A stretch of DNA of 38,390 nt from Hypsibius dujardini (GCA_001579985.1 LRSR01007693.1:1-38390), one strand, 5' to 3'; shown: positions 1 to 12,100, counted from the stretch's first letter. Notes: generated by a model from the letters alone, not told the origin. Numbers and translations: made by a program.

Positions 1-529
1 ACTTAATTATTTATTTCGCAAAAGCCGACTTCAAATCAAGTTAAAATCATTGTCATTAAAATACATTTTTAATTACGTTAAACATTAATTTGAAATGCGG
101 ATGACTGGTTGGTGAATTTCAATAATTTAAATTAATTCCTGTGCTTTTAATTTATGAAGACATCGCGTAAAAGCTGCTCAATCGTGCAAAAGGTTTTTTT
201 TTCGTCTTGTTTTCGCTCATTTTTTCGTCACATTTTAACCGTAAAAATTTACGAAACAGTCTCGAGACAATAAATTAATCAATCAGTTTCTACGATTGAT
301 TGATTGAACATATCTGTTACAATAATTTAAGTCTTTCATCAATTAACACTGCATAGCAAAATGTTAACTGAAAAATTAACTTTGAGGCCTCTTGCGGTGT
401 CAAGTTTTACACTAAATTAAAAATTAGTATTTACCACGTGTCTGAGTTTAATCAAATAAAAAATTAATCCCCATTCGAAATTGATTTTACAATAAAGTCT
501 GCATACTTGGAGGACATATTTTTTTACAG
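1..529 (+). other. Intron of the upstream P-glycoprotein gene (no exon seen)
   Basis: AT-rich sequence ending in a polypyrimidine tract and AG at 528-529, the acceptor of the first visible exon. From about 358 onward it resembles the intron at 18745-18894 in the second gene copy. The equivalent of the preceding exon (18398-18481 in the second gene) is not visible here, so it must lie left of the window or be absent. Confidence 0.7.
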
Positions 530-2617
530 CGTTCCAGAATATTTTGAGGCAGGACATGGCGTACTACGATGAACCGAGACACACCACCGGTAAACTGACC
601 ACACGATTGGCAACCGACGCACCAATGGTCAAAGGCGTACGTGCACTTTGATTAAATATTTCGAATGAAAGCGAGCTTGTTTTATCATTGCATAACGACA
701 ATTTTGTTTCCTCAGGCAACCGGAATTCGCATGGGAGTGATGGTTAATTCCATGGTCGGAGGGATTGCAGCCATTGTCATCTCCATGGTGTTCGGCTGGA
801 AACTCGGCCTAGCCATCATCGGTACGGCGCCTATCCTCATTGTAGCCGGAGGCCTCAGTATGAAGCTCCACACGGGAGACCAAAAAAAAGACACTCAGGA
901 AGCTGAAAAAGCTGGCAATGTAAGATCCCAGACAATAACACAGAAAGACGAGTGACAGAAATCAAGAGCAGTGAACTACAACTTTATTCAACTGAAAATG
1001 TAAAACAAAAACTTTAAAAAAACATTAAGACATTCAGATTAAGAATTTTAGTTAAGAAATTAAAAAATAAACATTAAAAAAGAAAAAAGAAAAAAAGAAA
1101 TAAAATATAGAGGGAAACAAAATAAGAAAAATGAAGAAAACATAAGAATAAAGAAAGAAAAAGACAAAATTTTGTTTGCTCGTAATATTTCAAGTTTTTT
1201 TCTAGACTGCTTCGGAGGCCATCGAAAACATCCAGACTGTCCAATCCCTTTCCCAAGAAGAGTACTTTTACAAGACCTACTCTCACTACCTCTCCTTCCC
1301 ACATCGTATCAACATGCGACGCAGCAAAGTCTACGCGGTGGCTTACGGTTTCTCGCAGGCCGTCATGTTTTTCCTGTACGCCGGAGCCTTTCGCTTCGGG
1401 TTCTATCTGGTGACGACTGGCGACATGCAATTCACCGACGTCTTCCGGGTCTTCTTCGGGATCTCATTTGTCGCCATGGTGTTCGGGCAGATGTCCGCCA
1501 TGTTGCCGGATTATGCCAAGGCGCGCATTTCGGCGGGGCTCATTCTCAAAATGATGAATCAGGAACCGCGGATCGACTGTTTCAGCAGCGACGGCCTTAA
1601 GTTGGTAAGAAATTGTTCGATGTTTTGATTAACAAAAATGTTCGTATATGCTCGGCGGTGGTGCTCCAAAAGGATGAGAAACCTCTGGAAACCAATAAAC
1701 TTCTTTCAAATTTAATAGATATTTTAATTTGGCCACATGAGATCGACATGACTTTCGGGTGTTCTCAGTTTTGAACTCTGCTCTCGGTTAATCACACGTT
1801 GTCCCGTTGTTTGCTCGATTCTGATGTTCGAATTTTGATCTCAGTGTTCCTTTTGGGTTTTTTGTTCTGTCGAGTTGTGGAAACGTTTGAACATGTTCTG
1901 AAAAGTCTCCCTCTCTTTCGGTTTGGTACCTGCAAATAATGTTCCTTCTTGCTTATTGTTCCTTGTTGTTCCTCTTCGTCTTGCAATATACTGTTGGGCT
2001 GTAACATTTAACGTTCATTTTATTCAAATTTTTTTCAGTGTTCTCTTTTAGCTTCCGTTGTTCCGTTTCTGTTAATTCCGTTAATCTGTTTTGTTCCTGC
2101 ATGTAATGTTCAATTTTCCTTTCTGGTCCCCATTTTTATCCGTTTACTCGACTGCTTAATTAAAATATCGTTCTTTCCATCCGAATCCGATGGATTCATC
2201 ATTGCATTCTTTTCGGAAACTAATTTGTTCCATAGTTCCTAATTTTTAATTTTGCCGCATCCTTTAACTATTTTTGCTGCGAGGAGAGCCTCTTTTTTTC
2301 CGTTTCAAGGCGGAGGTAGACTTTTCTAAATGTATACCAGAATTTGGGGAACATTGATTCACTGTCCGTTTTCCATTACAGGAAGTGAATGGCGAAATTG
2401 AATTTCGAAACGTCGACTTCACATATCCTTCCCGACCGGACGTCCCAATCTTGAAGAGGCTCAGCTTCAAAGTCCTCCCGGGTCAAACGTTAGCCATAGT
2501 CGGGGCTAGTGGATGCGGAAAGAGCACTGTCGTTTCACTTCTGGAACGGTTTTACGACCCAACTGGAGGCGAAATTGTAAGAAACGCTTTTCATGCTGTG
2601 TCTGTCTGTCTATCTAA

Positions 2618-2694
<77 letters not shown>

Positions 2695-3539
2695 GGTCTT
2701 TTCAATGCAATTCATGTAAGAACTACGTAATACGATACGTTTGTCTCATGTAAAGTTGATAGACGGAAAAAATCTGAAGAGCCTCAACTTGGAGCACTTC
2801 CGGTCAAGGATGGCGATCGTCTCACAGGAACCAATTCTTTTTAACACTTCGATCAAAGACAACATTTCCTACTCGCTTCCCGTTGACGCGAGCATTCCGG
2901 ATGAGAAACTGTTTGACGCGGCTAAAGTGGCAAACATTCACAATTTTGTGGACAATTTGCCGGACCGTTACGACACGGGAGTCGGTGAAAAGGGCGTCCA
3001 GTTGAGTGGTGGCGAGCGGCAGCGGGTTTCTATAGCTCGCGCTGTCATCCGGGATCCAAAGATTTTGCTGCTGGATGAAGCCACTTCCGCGTTGGATTCC
3101 ACATCCGAAAAAGTAAGTTAGCCCATGAAAGTGAATTAAAAATATTTAATTTTGCTAATATACGTAACTGAATTAATTTACAATTTGATGCCTAAGATAA
3201 ATACAGCTCTATTTTTGGCTTTATTAGGCCATTTTACGACTTTTTTCCGATTTCTTTTAATTTTTTAATTGTTGTTGTAGGATATATAGCTAGATAATTA
3301 TTTTTGATAATAATGTTCAAAACGTTTATTTATTTGTTTAGGGTGTACAGCTGGCACTGCAGACGGCAAGTGCTGGACGGACTTGCATTGTGATCGCACA
3401 TCGACTGTCAACCATAAGGGAAGCCGATGTGATCATCGTGATGGACAAGGGTCAGATCATGGAGCAAGGCACTCATGCGGATTTGCTGGAGAAAGGCGGA
3501 ATTTACGCTGACTTGACTCGCGGTCAGAATTTGAAATAA
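530..3539 (+). CDS. P-glycoprotein-like ABC transporter, 3' part (last six exons), copy A
   Basis: This is the C-terminal half of an ABCB/MDR full transporter, an ATP-driven plasma-membrane exporter of hydrophobic compounds by family knowledge. Exons are 530-636, 716-919, 1206-1604, 2382-2576, 2756-3112 and 3342-3539, and the stop codon is TAA at 3537-3539. All have GT/AG borders and give one open frame of 485 residues after a 2-base split codon. The first three exons carry TMD2 segments, including the RQDMAYYD coupling-helix region. NBD2 shows Walker [11 protein letters not shown]-loop VSQEPILF, signature LSGGERQR, Walker B ILLLDEA and H-loop IAHRLST. No stop or frameshift was found. It differs from the second gene at about 11 residues. 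Its TMD1, NBD1 and linker lie outside the window, so whether the gene is complete is unknown. Identity is firm; the specific substrate is not known. Confidence 0.93.
2597..2700 (+). repeat. TGTC/TTTGTC tetranucleotide microsatellite in an intron of copy A
   Basis: Around 24 imperfect TGTC units, with interspersed TTTGTC and one CGGTC variant, follow directly after the donor of the 2382-2576 exon. The same intron of the second gene has a shorter, more degenerate version at 21018-21134. The tract makes up more than half of the 179-bp intron. Confidence 0.9.
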
Positions 3540-3940
3540 ACACAAGATAAAGCGGCTGACGCTTCTTCGTGTCCCTTCATGTCCGCAATTACTTACAAAT
3601 GCCGTTTACATGTACTCTATATTTTTATGTTGTTCCTTAAATTATTGATTAACTAATTAAATTATGGATTTTTCTACTCACGACATGAGCACCAGAAAGA
3701 GAAAACTTTTATATTATATCACCGACACATGGATGTGGGGATTGTGCTGTCGTGTGTATTGTCGAAAACGTCAGAGAATTATTAGAATAAAAGAGCCTCA
3801 TTCCAAATATTCAAGAAGAAGAAAAATACCCAGCGCACACAATGCATGTAAAAATGCCTGTCAGGAATTCGAAACAAGGAAACAAGTGGCAAATAAAGAA
3901 AACAGATAATAGTAATACAGTATTATAGCAAGACAGATAT
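3540..3940 (+). other. 3' flank conserved between the two P-glycoprotein copies
   Basis: This block follows the stop codon and aligns with 21984-22370 behind the second gene. An AATAAA polyadenylation signal overlaps the stop codon (3535-3540) and is followed by a T/GT-rich stretch; another AATAAA lies near 3786. The block holds an open frame (3664-3909, about 80 codons) that is also open in the other copy. The two versions differ mostly at amino-acid-changing sites and by an indel, so I read it as 3' UTR or flank rather than a gene. Confidence 0.65.
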
Positions 3941-5199
3941 TCCAGACATTCCAGACAAAACCATGCTGAAAAATATTAGACAGAGATTTAGTTAAAGCGG
4001 TAAAGTGGCGAAATTTGAGAAAGGAAACGGATGGGATATGAGATCCTAATTCCGCTCTGGGCTTGCAGAGCGATCTGCAACAACAACAAAAACAAAGAAA
4101 ACACGTTTAGTAATAAGCACTGAATCCGAAACCTCTGCTATAAATATCCTATCAGCAATCTAAAGATTAAAATTTGAAGTGGGAACTTTACGTACCGAGC
4201 AGGCAAAGACGATACGTTGTAAGCCGTTGGATCCAGTCAGTGTGCCAGATTGCCAACTTCCACAAAGCAACAACAACAAAATGGGAACACAAATCCTCCG
4301 ATGTCTCATAATGCTAGTACTCACATCATTCACTAACAGGCTAATTGGTCGCAATTTACACAAAATGGAATGATGTTCATGAATGTTTATGAGAACAAAA
4401 ACAGCAGTGTTTTCAACGAAAACAAAACAGCTGAAAATATGTAGGCAGACCCATAAATCGGTTTAAACTGGTTCGGTTCAGTTCGGTTTCGGCAAAAATT
4501 GAAAATTGGTTTAAATCGGTTCGGTTTGAAACCCAAATCAAACCGGATAAACCGCAAACCGAACCGGTTTAAACCAGTTTGAATAAACCGTTGACATTTT
4601 TACCCAGGAAGCTGTTTTCATGCAATACTTTGTTGTTCTCTAGCGCATAGGTTTGTCGATTTCAGCGCTTTCAGTCTCGACCGGAGGAACGAATTCACAA
4701 GGGAGAAATATAAGATGTTTCTGTTGTCCTTGGCCTGGAAGGATCTCCTGCCCTTCATCTACAGCGGATTAAGATGTCTGCCTTGCCTGCTCGCTTTTGG
4801 CCACACAAGCTGTCACCATACAGCCAAGTACAACCTGGACAACGGCACTCTGACTACACTGACCATTCGCGATGGGGAAACAATAGATGAGCATGTTTGC
4901 TGTTGAAACGCCTTGCAAATTTATCTGCAAAGCTGTTGGTTGTCTTCCAGCATTCCGATCTTCCGATTTGCCACTTTGCCATTTGGTCTTTTGAAACGCT
5001 TAAAGCATTATGTGTGTGGCCGTTTTCAAATTTCGGTTTGGTTTCTTTAAGAGATTTTTCGCTTCAGTTCGAAATTTTTCCACGTTTTTGTCAGTGAGGG
5101 TCCATAAAACTCATTTCATTGGCAATACTCTAAGAAACGTTCAAAGAATTGATTTGGAACATCGTTGCAAGCGAGACGAAAATGAACAAAGTGGGAGAA
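3941..5199. other. Intergenic spacer, no gene recognised
   Basis: No exon with recognisable homology was found between the two transporter genes. Short open frames (for example 4715-4906) start with ATG but show no family motif. A foldback structure lies at 4453-4591. Confidence 0.5.
4453..4591. repeat. Foldback repeat built on GGTTTAAACC/CGGTTC motifs
   Basis: The left arm (about 4453-4490) and right arm (about 4550-4591) are inverted copies of a motif containing CGGTTTAAACTGGTTCGG. The middle has further variants of the same motif. It could fold into a hairpin and is probably a small transposon relic. No target duplication was identified. Confidence 0.6.
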
Positions 5200-5201
5200 T
5201 A

Positions 5202-5493
5202 CAGTCGAAACAGAAATAGTTATTGATAGGCGTGTTTTGAGCTTGCGCACCAATAGGAACTGATGGTGCGCCATCGAGGCGAAAGTCATTTACACGGCTA
5301 AGTTTTGGGGCCTTGTGTAGGCCGTGAGGGCCACTATGAGGGCGTTCACATTAGAGTATATGGTTTCCAGAGGGGGCATGCCATTTGCATGTTCGATCAC
5401 TCAGCTGAAGTCGAGATATGTGCATTTCAATGTTGATTGGAAGTAGAGATTAAGAGTGAAAAAGATGATCGATGACTATTTCTGTTTCGACTG
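5202..5493. mobile_element. TA-flanked MITE with perfect ends CAGTCGAAACAGAAATAGT
   Basis: The terminal inverted repeat is perfect over 19 bases at each end (5202-5220 and 5475-5493), with TA dinucleotides outside both ends (5200-5201 and 5494-5495). At 292 bp and with no coding capacity it fits a non-autonomous Tc1/mariner/pogo-type element, which by family knowledge duplicates TA and often starts with CAGT. The superfamily assignment is inferred from ends and target only. Confidence 0.8.
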
Positions 5494-5749
5494 TACAAAG
5501 CCAAAAAACGCTGCAAAAACAAGCCTACTGGCGGTGCCACGGCCGCTGTTTGTTTTTGTTTTTGTTCATCATTGTTTAGTCGATCGAAAAATCTCGGTTA
5601 ATTTTTCAGGTTTTGGCAGAAAATTCTAGTGTTTTTGAAATAAAGTTTGTGTTCAGGAAAATTTAGCTTGGGACAAACAAATATGTAAAAATTATATGTA
5701 AAACGTTAGCAAACAATCAATTAATCAATTGATGGTGAACAGCACATAG

Positions 5750-5880
5750 TGGGAAGGGAAGTATTTTTCTTCCATCTTTTTTCCTGAAACCGCTAACATG
5801 ATTGCAGGTGCGAGAGCCCATTGTAAAATCATTATATATAAACAGGTATTTGTAGAAAAAACTTAGGCCAGTCTTGAGGT
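5750..5880. repeat. Dispersed repeat, copy 1 (partner at 10930-11040)
   Basis: A stretch beginning GGGAAGTATTT and continuing through TTCC, GAAACCGC, CCATTGTAAA and GCCAGTCT recurs in the same order in intron 7 of the P-glycoprotein gene. Divergence is high, so this is an old repeat family of unknown type. Confidence 0.5.
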
Positions 5881-6193
5881 CAAATTCCAAAACGTTTCCT
5901 CGTACGTCATTATGTTCGAATATTGCGATAATCAGCATCCACACTCATCCACAGACTCCCTTTGGTATCAATGAGCTCATTTGGCTCGCATACCACTGAA
6001 GCTATCACTTTGTTTGAGGGCGATAAATTCCACTCGCTCTCGTATAGCTGATAAGACTCTCCTAACCCAAAGTTTTCTTCTACACAATCAATACATTCAA
6101 ACAGAATTGCTCGAACGGTCGCTTCGTTTTCACTTGCAAATGGAATAAAATGTTTTTTCAAGTTTAAGATGAATTAATCTTAACTTCGACGGG

Positions 6194-9100
6194 ATGAAAA
6201 AGTACGTGGCTGTGTCTCGTAAGGCTCCGGAGGATGAGAAGGCGAAAAAGGATCCCGCCGCGAGTCTGCCGCCGGTGCCGCTGAAAACACTGGTGAGGTG
6301 GAAGATTTTTACTCTGTCGTGCGCACTCACGTTTAATACTTTGTTATCATTTCACAACTCGAGGGCACGCAAGATAACCTCAATTGGTGTATCACATTCT
6401 AGTTTCGCTTTGCCGATGGAATTGATATCGCCTTGATGGTCGTCGGAAGTGCCTTCGCCTTTGTCACCGGCTTTGTATAGACATTTCTGTCTGTTCACGA
6501 GGCTGTATAGTACAGGGTCCACCCCTAACACTTACTCAACTTTGCATGGCCCTCAAAGTTTTGCCGATGTTGAAAACCCTTAAATTCTTTCAAAAGCAGA
6601 TGTTTAAATGAGCTAAATTTTATACAAATTTTAGTTTTAAAAATTGCAATGGAAATTGTTAGCCTCAGCGTTTTTTTTATAATTTTGGCAATTTGTAGCC
6701 GGTCAATTTGGCCAGAATCTGGCTTTTCTCGTCGAGGATATATATTTCTCAATTACATTTCACAAAACATTGCTTAGAACATCTTCTTTGCATATCAAAA
6801 GGACTCCAATCAACTAACCGTCTTCGCTTCTTCACAGAATCATCAGTTTTTAAAAAAAATTCCGCTCAACCTGTTAGTTGTTCCATATAAATTTTGGAAT
6901 CACTAAATGGAACGATACTCCCGTTCTTCCGGCTTTGATCAATAAAAAGAAGCTCTTATTTCTACTTATTCACTACTTTTGTTTTCTTGGTGGGTTGACT
7001 TTTGTCTCGTCTTGTGAGATGGCAAAACATCATGTCAATTTAATCAACAATTAATCAACACAATAGTAAAAAATAACGTTTTTCATTTGGCGAATCCTAG
7101 AAGTTCCCCATCAAACCTTTTCAAAGTTGAGTACATGTTCGTAGTGAACCCTGTAGACAGAAGTTGCTGAGCGGGCAAGCAATGTACCCAATTTTGTATA
7201 ATTATAGGCGGGACCAGCCATGAACATCGTCTTTGGTAGGTTCAAATTACCTTGCATGAATTGCCAAACAATAAGAGCCAATTAAGAATATATGTACTGT
7301 TTGTCATAATAATTTAAAAATTGAACAATAAAAGTAGAAGTTTACGGTAAATTAGAGACAACCAATATGTTAAATATACGTATTAAAATGATACTGGAGG
7401 GAGACGGTTTTGCTTACAATCTCACACAACCTGATGCTATGCACGCAACTCGGACAACTTTTTTAACTACCAAAAGGTTATGCGCACAACCTTTTCCGCC
7501 CAAAGTTGATGCAACCTTTTACTAAAGATGCAAAAAAATGTCGCTACTAAAAACTTAACTAAAAAGAAGCAGTAACAAATGTTTCATGAACCAAAGTTAT
7601 ACATTCGATAGCTCGTTGACTATGTCGTCAAAACAATCGTGCAAATCGAACATTTCGGATAAACTACAAATTTAGATTTACCGGATTTGGGAATATTATC
7701 CGAACTGGTTTCTGTGAGCGTCATCCCCAACTAGATGAGAACAGAACAAAATCACCTTCATTATTCAGGGAAATAGATCTTCTTGCTTCAAAAGTTTGCT
7801 TGAGTCAGAATGGTCAGTAGCGATATTTTCTGAAAACTGACTTCCACAACAAGACAATATTTTTGCCATCCAATCATTTTGATTGTTTATAGAGTCATTC
7901 TATTGGGCCTTGATACTGATGTTGAAGGTTTTGGAATTTGTAGCATATTGATCACTTCTGAAAATGGTTTAGATGTTGTGCCTAGAATACAAGGTTGCCT
8001 CAACTTTGGGGAAAAATGTTATGCGCATAACCTTTGGTAACTTAAAAGGTTGCTCGGGTTGTGTGAGGTTGTGGCATAGCCCTTTGCAAGTCATATGAGC
8101 TGTGCGGTCCTAAACAAACAAATATGAAACGTTATTATGTTCTTATCACAGGGGATATGACGAACCTGTTCTCGGGTGGCTTGAATCCCGGCCCCATCTC
8201 ATCGTCCAATGAAACTGTCGGTACATCAAATTGTTCCCTCATACCAACCTACAAGAGATCTAATTTCCCCTAGCCATATGGTCTAACCTAAACGATATGT
8301 TTGTTATGTTCCTTAGCTTCTGAGGCCGCGGAGTATTTATTTAGTACGTATTTGGAAGAATGTTTACACAGCGTAAGTGTTGAGTCATATATATCTTAAT
8401 AAACAGAGGCCTTTTTTCATTACAGAGGAGGCGGCTAACTTTTTCGGAACGATGTTGATCGGGCAAGCAGCTGCCGATCCCGCTCTTCAAAACGATAGCT
8501 TAATGCTGCCACCATTCCACGTCGATTACTCCGCGATGGAAGTGGAGATCCACAAATTCACCATCCAATACGTCCTAATTGGGTGTGCTTCCTTAGTGGC
8601 TAGTGCCATGCAGGTATACTCTAAATCATTCCACAGCATTAGCGTGCCCTGAAATCACTAACGAACGCTTGCACAACTCAAACATCCAAATCGACTGTTT
8701 AATAATTCTTCCGTGTCACATTTGTAGGTGGCATGCTGGACAACTGCCTGCGAACGACAGATCTATAAAATGAGGTAAAATACAACGGCTCTCTCCTCAT
8801 GGTATACTTGCTTTTATTCAGCCTAGTATTGTGATCAAAATAAATGTCTATCTCGCCGGTAAAGTGGGGCGAGTTCTTTCGTGATATTTTAAAGGAACCA
8901 TTGAACCATTGAAAGATTCAATTTTCCTTCACCTTCACTTTAAAATGGTGGTTTTTAGAACTACATTAAATAAGTTTTTCTTGACACTATCTCATTCCAA
9001 ATTTAATTTGGAGTTGATTAGCATCAGCCAAATAATATCTGAAATCAGTGGGCGGAGATATATAATAAAACTGCGGTCCTTTATCGGTCCTTTTAGAAGG

Positions 9101-12100
9101 ATACCCAAAGCTCCGCCCTCTAATCGCCGAAAAATATTTGGGTTATGTCAAACAACTCGAAATTGAATTTTAAATGAAACAGTGTCAAAATAATTCTTGT
9201 AAATTTAGTTCTAAAAATCACTATTTTTACAGTGAAATTGAATGAAAATGGGATCTTCCTTTGTTTTTCCAACTTTAAAACATTGCCAAAAAACTTGGTC
9301 TGACTTTACCGGCTAAATAAATTATTACATTCACCACTCGAGTAGGTTTAAATGACAAAATAGTTTGAAATGATTGTGAATTCGGCACTTGAATAATGCC
9401 CCAATTCAGATTACTCTTGTTGAAAACATTTCCTTGTGCTCATGAGACTTTTTTTTAACAGGAAGGCGTTTCTTCACTCCATCTTACGACAAGAAATGTC
9501 GTGGTTCGACAGTCATGAGAGTGGCTCGCTCACATCCCGACTGTCCGAGTAAGTGTATTACATGTACTATCTCGATCATTTGGTGCTGCGTTTTAGACCC
9601 ACTCGTACATTATGACTGCAGACACTGTGCTTCACTGCAGTCACTCACTTCACTAAAACGCAGCACCAAATGATCGAGACAGTACAGTACGTACGTGTAC
9701 ACCGGCATACTGTACATGCACGTACAGTCAACGACAAGATTGAGTGTTATGGAGGATCCGGGGGATGGGCGAAAGGGGCGGAGCAGGGGGTGGTTTTCAA
9801 ACAATCGAACAATCAACCACCTTACTTGCAGCAGTTGTTTTGTTCCATTTTCACACAAAGAATATATTGTCCAGTTTATGTAAAGGATGAAAGCTATGTA
9901 CAAAATGGATGAAAATTTAAAATTTCATGATATCACCGAGCTAAAGAAACATCAAAAACAAAAAGCAACACCGGAAACAAAATTGGCAGAGGGCAAACAA
10001 TCGATCAATCAACCGGTATCGTATGTGAACAATAAAACTTATCAAACAATAGAACAATCAATGGAAACCGGTGTAGATTGAAAAACAGGAACAACAAAAC
10101 GGAACAGTCAACACAATCAAGCAATCTCTCAATACTTTGTGCAAAAATATCAAATCCACACAAAGATTTTAAAATAATTTAGCGTATTATAAAAAAGTGG
10201 GACAGCGGAAAGTGCATTGAAAGTTTGAATTCACTCTCAAAAGGCATAGCTGAAAATGGGAAAAGTAGAGACAAAGCAATCGCTGCAAGTCAGGTGGTTG
10301 ATTGTTCGATTGTTTGAAAACCACCCCCTGATCCGTCCCTTTTGCCCATCCCCCGGACCCTCCATTACACTCAATCTTGTCGTTCACTGTAAACGTACTT
10401 CCGTGTGATCTAGTCCCGGGAACAAGGAAGTCAAGTTTTAGTCAAGTTAGCTGACTATTTTTATTTATTTCTCCCAGTTCAGTTCATACTTGTGCAAAAA
10501 TGGAAAATTTCCCTCCCAATCGGCGTGGGGTCTTTTCATAAGCACCTGTCCATTTATCATGATTTGACATTGAAATCTCAGGCTAGAAATCACACCTGCG
10601 GTTTCAGAAAAAAACTTGAGAAAAAAGACTTCGGGCGCCACTTTGTGCTATGGCCCCGGACTTGATTGATTGATTGATTAGCAAGTTTCAACCTTTTTTC
10701 ATCTGTTCCAGAACATAGACTTAATTTTAAATTTACTTGAAGACTTCTGCAAACTATAAACAATAGACAATTTTCCGATCAAGAGGAACGCCGTGCAAAA
10801 ATTAAATACAAAAAGAGAAAAGTGGCGCCACCATCAATATGTTTGAGTAATGGAAAATATTAGCAGATTTAATTTTTTTTGAAACTTGTTGATAAATCAA
10901 TCGATAAATTTCGGATCCATAACTTAAAGTAGCGCGGGAAGTATTTATCTTCCGTATATTTTTGTGAAACCGCAGACGTGAGACTCCAATGTAAATTATC
11001 CAAGCTTCACCAAAAATAAATTCGCCAGTCTATGGCGGTGAAATAATTTTTTATATTCACCACTTTAATAGCTCTTAATAAAAAAAATATGTTTAAGTCA
11101 TTTTGAATTTGGCGCCTGAATAACTTCCCCAATAAGGAATCTCTTTTCAGCGATATGGAACGGGTAAAGGACGGACTGGGCGACAAAATGTCTTTCGCCA
11201 TCCAAGCGTTTGCACAGTTCGTCGGAGGCTTCGCCGTGGGCTTCTACAAGGGCTGGGACTTGACTCTGGTCATGTTGACTGTGCTCCCGTTTTTCTCTAT
11301 TGCGGGAGCTCTCATCAGCAAAGTATCTATCTATATAGCCAATACAATTCCAATAAAATAGTATATCTCGTGAGTATAGGTGATTGCATGAACAACAAGA
11401 ACCTCGAGTACAAAGTGATAAGACGCTGGGCTTGTTATCTAGGTTGTTGCATCTGCCTCGACCAGAGAGCAGGAGAAGTACATGAAGGCTGGCGCCATTG
11501 CGGAGGAGGTGCTGAGTTGTATTCGAACGGTTGCCGCCTTCGGAGGACAAAAGCGCGAGATAAGGAGGTGTGCCAGTCATTCTAGGGATGACGAAACTAA
11601 AATTAATCAAATATTTAGTTTTTTTAATAAACTGAAAATTAGCTGCCACGGAATTTTATTTTAGTTTCCTTTCGTAATTTTAAAATTTAAAAAAATTTAA
11701 TTAATAAATAGATAAGAATTAATTAAATAATTAAAAATGAATAAATACTTAATTATAAATTCACAAATTAATTAAATTATTAAACTAATAAATTAAATTA
11801 AATTAATCAGTATTTAATTATTTTTCTCTCTTTATTCCGTGCATATCCGCTCATCTTTCGTAGGTACGACCGCGAACTGGAGGAGAGCGAGAAAATCGGA
11901 ATAAAGAAGGCTTTCGTGACCGGCGCTGGAATGGGCCTGGTCTTCCTCATCATGTATGGAACCTACTCACTGGCGTTTTGGTAGGAAAACGGTTCTCTTC
12001 CTTACCCTCCCCATATTTGCCTAAAGATTGGGAACAGTTTAACGAATTTACGGTTCTAAGGTATGGGTCTACGCTGTTGGTGAAGAAGGAGCGTAGCGTC

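Noticed and set aside
3664-3909. Open frame of about 80 codons conserved behind both transporter copies
   Set aside because: Differences between the two versions are mostly amino-acid changing, include an indel, and the C-termini differ, so there is no sign of protein constraint. It is better read as duplicated 3' UTR or flank.
4715-4906. Possible small gene between the transporters (63 codons)
   Set aside because: No recognisable motif, no paralogous copy behind the second transporter and no splice partner, so it cannot be told from a chance frame.
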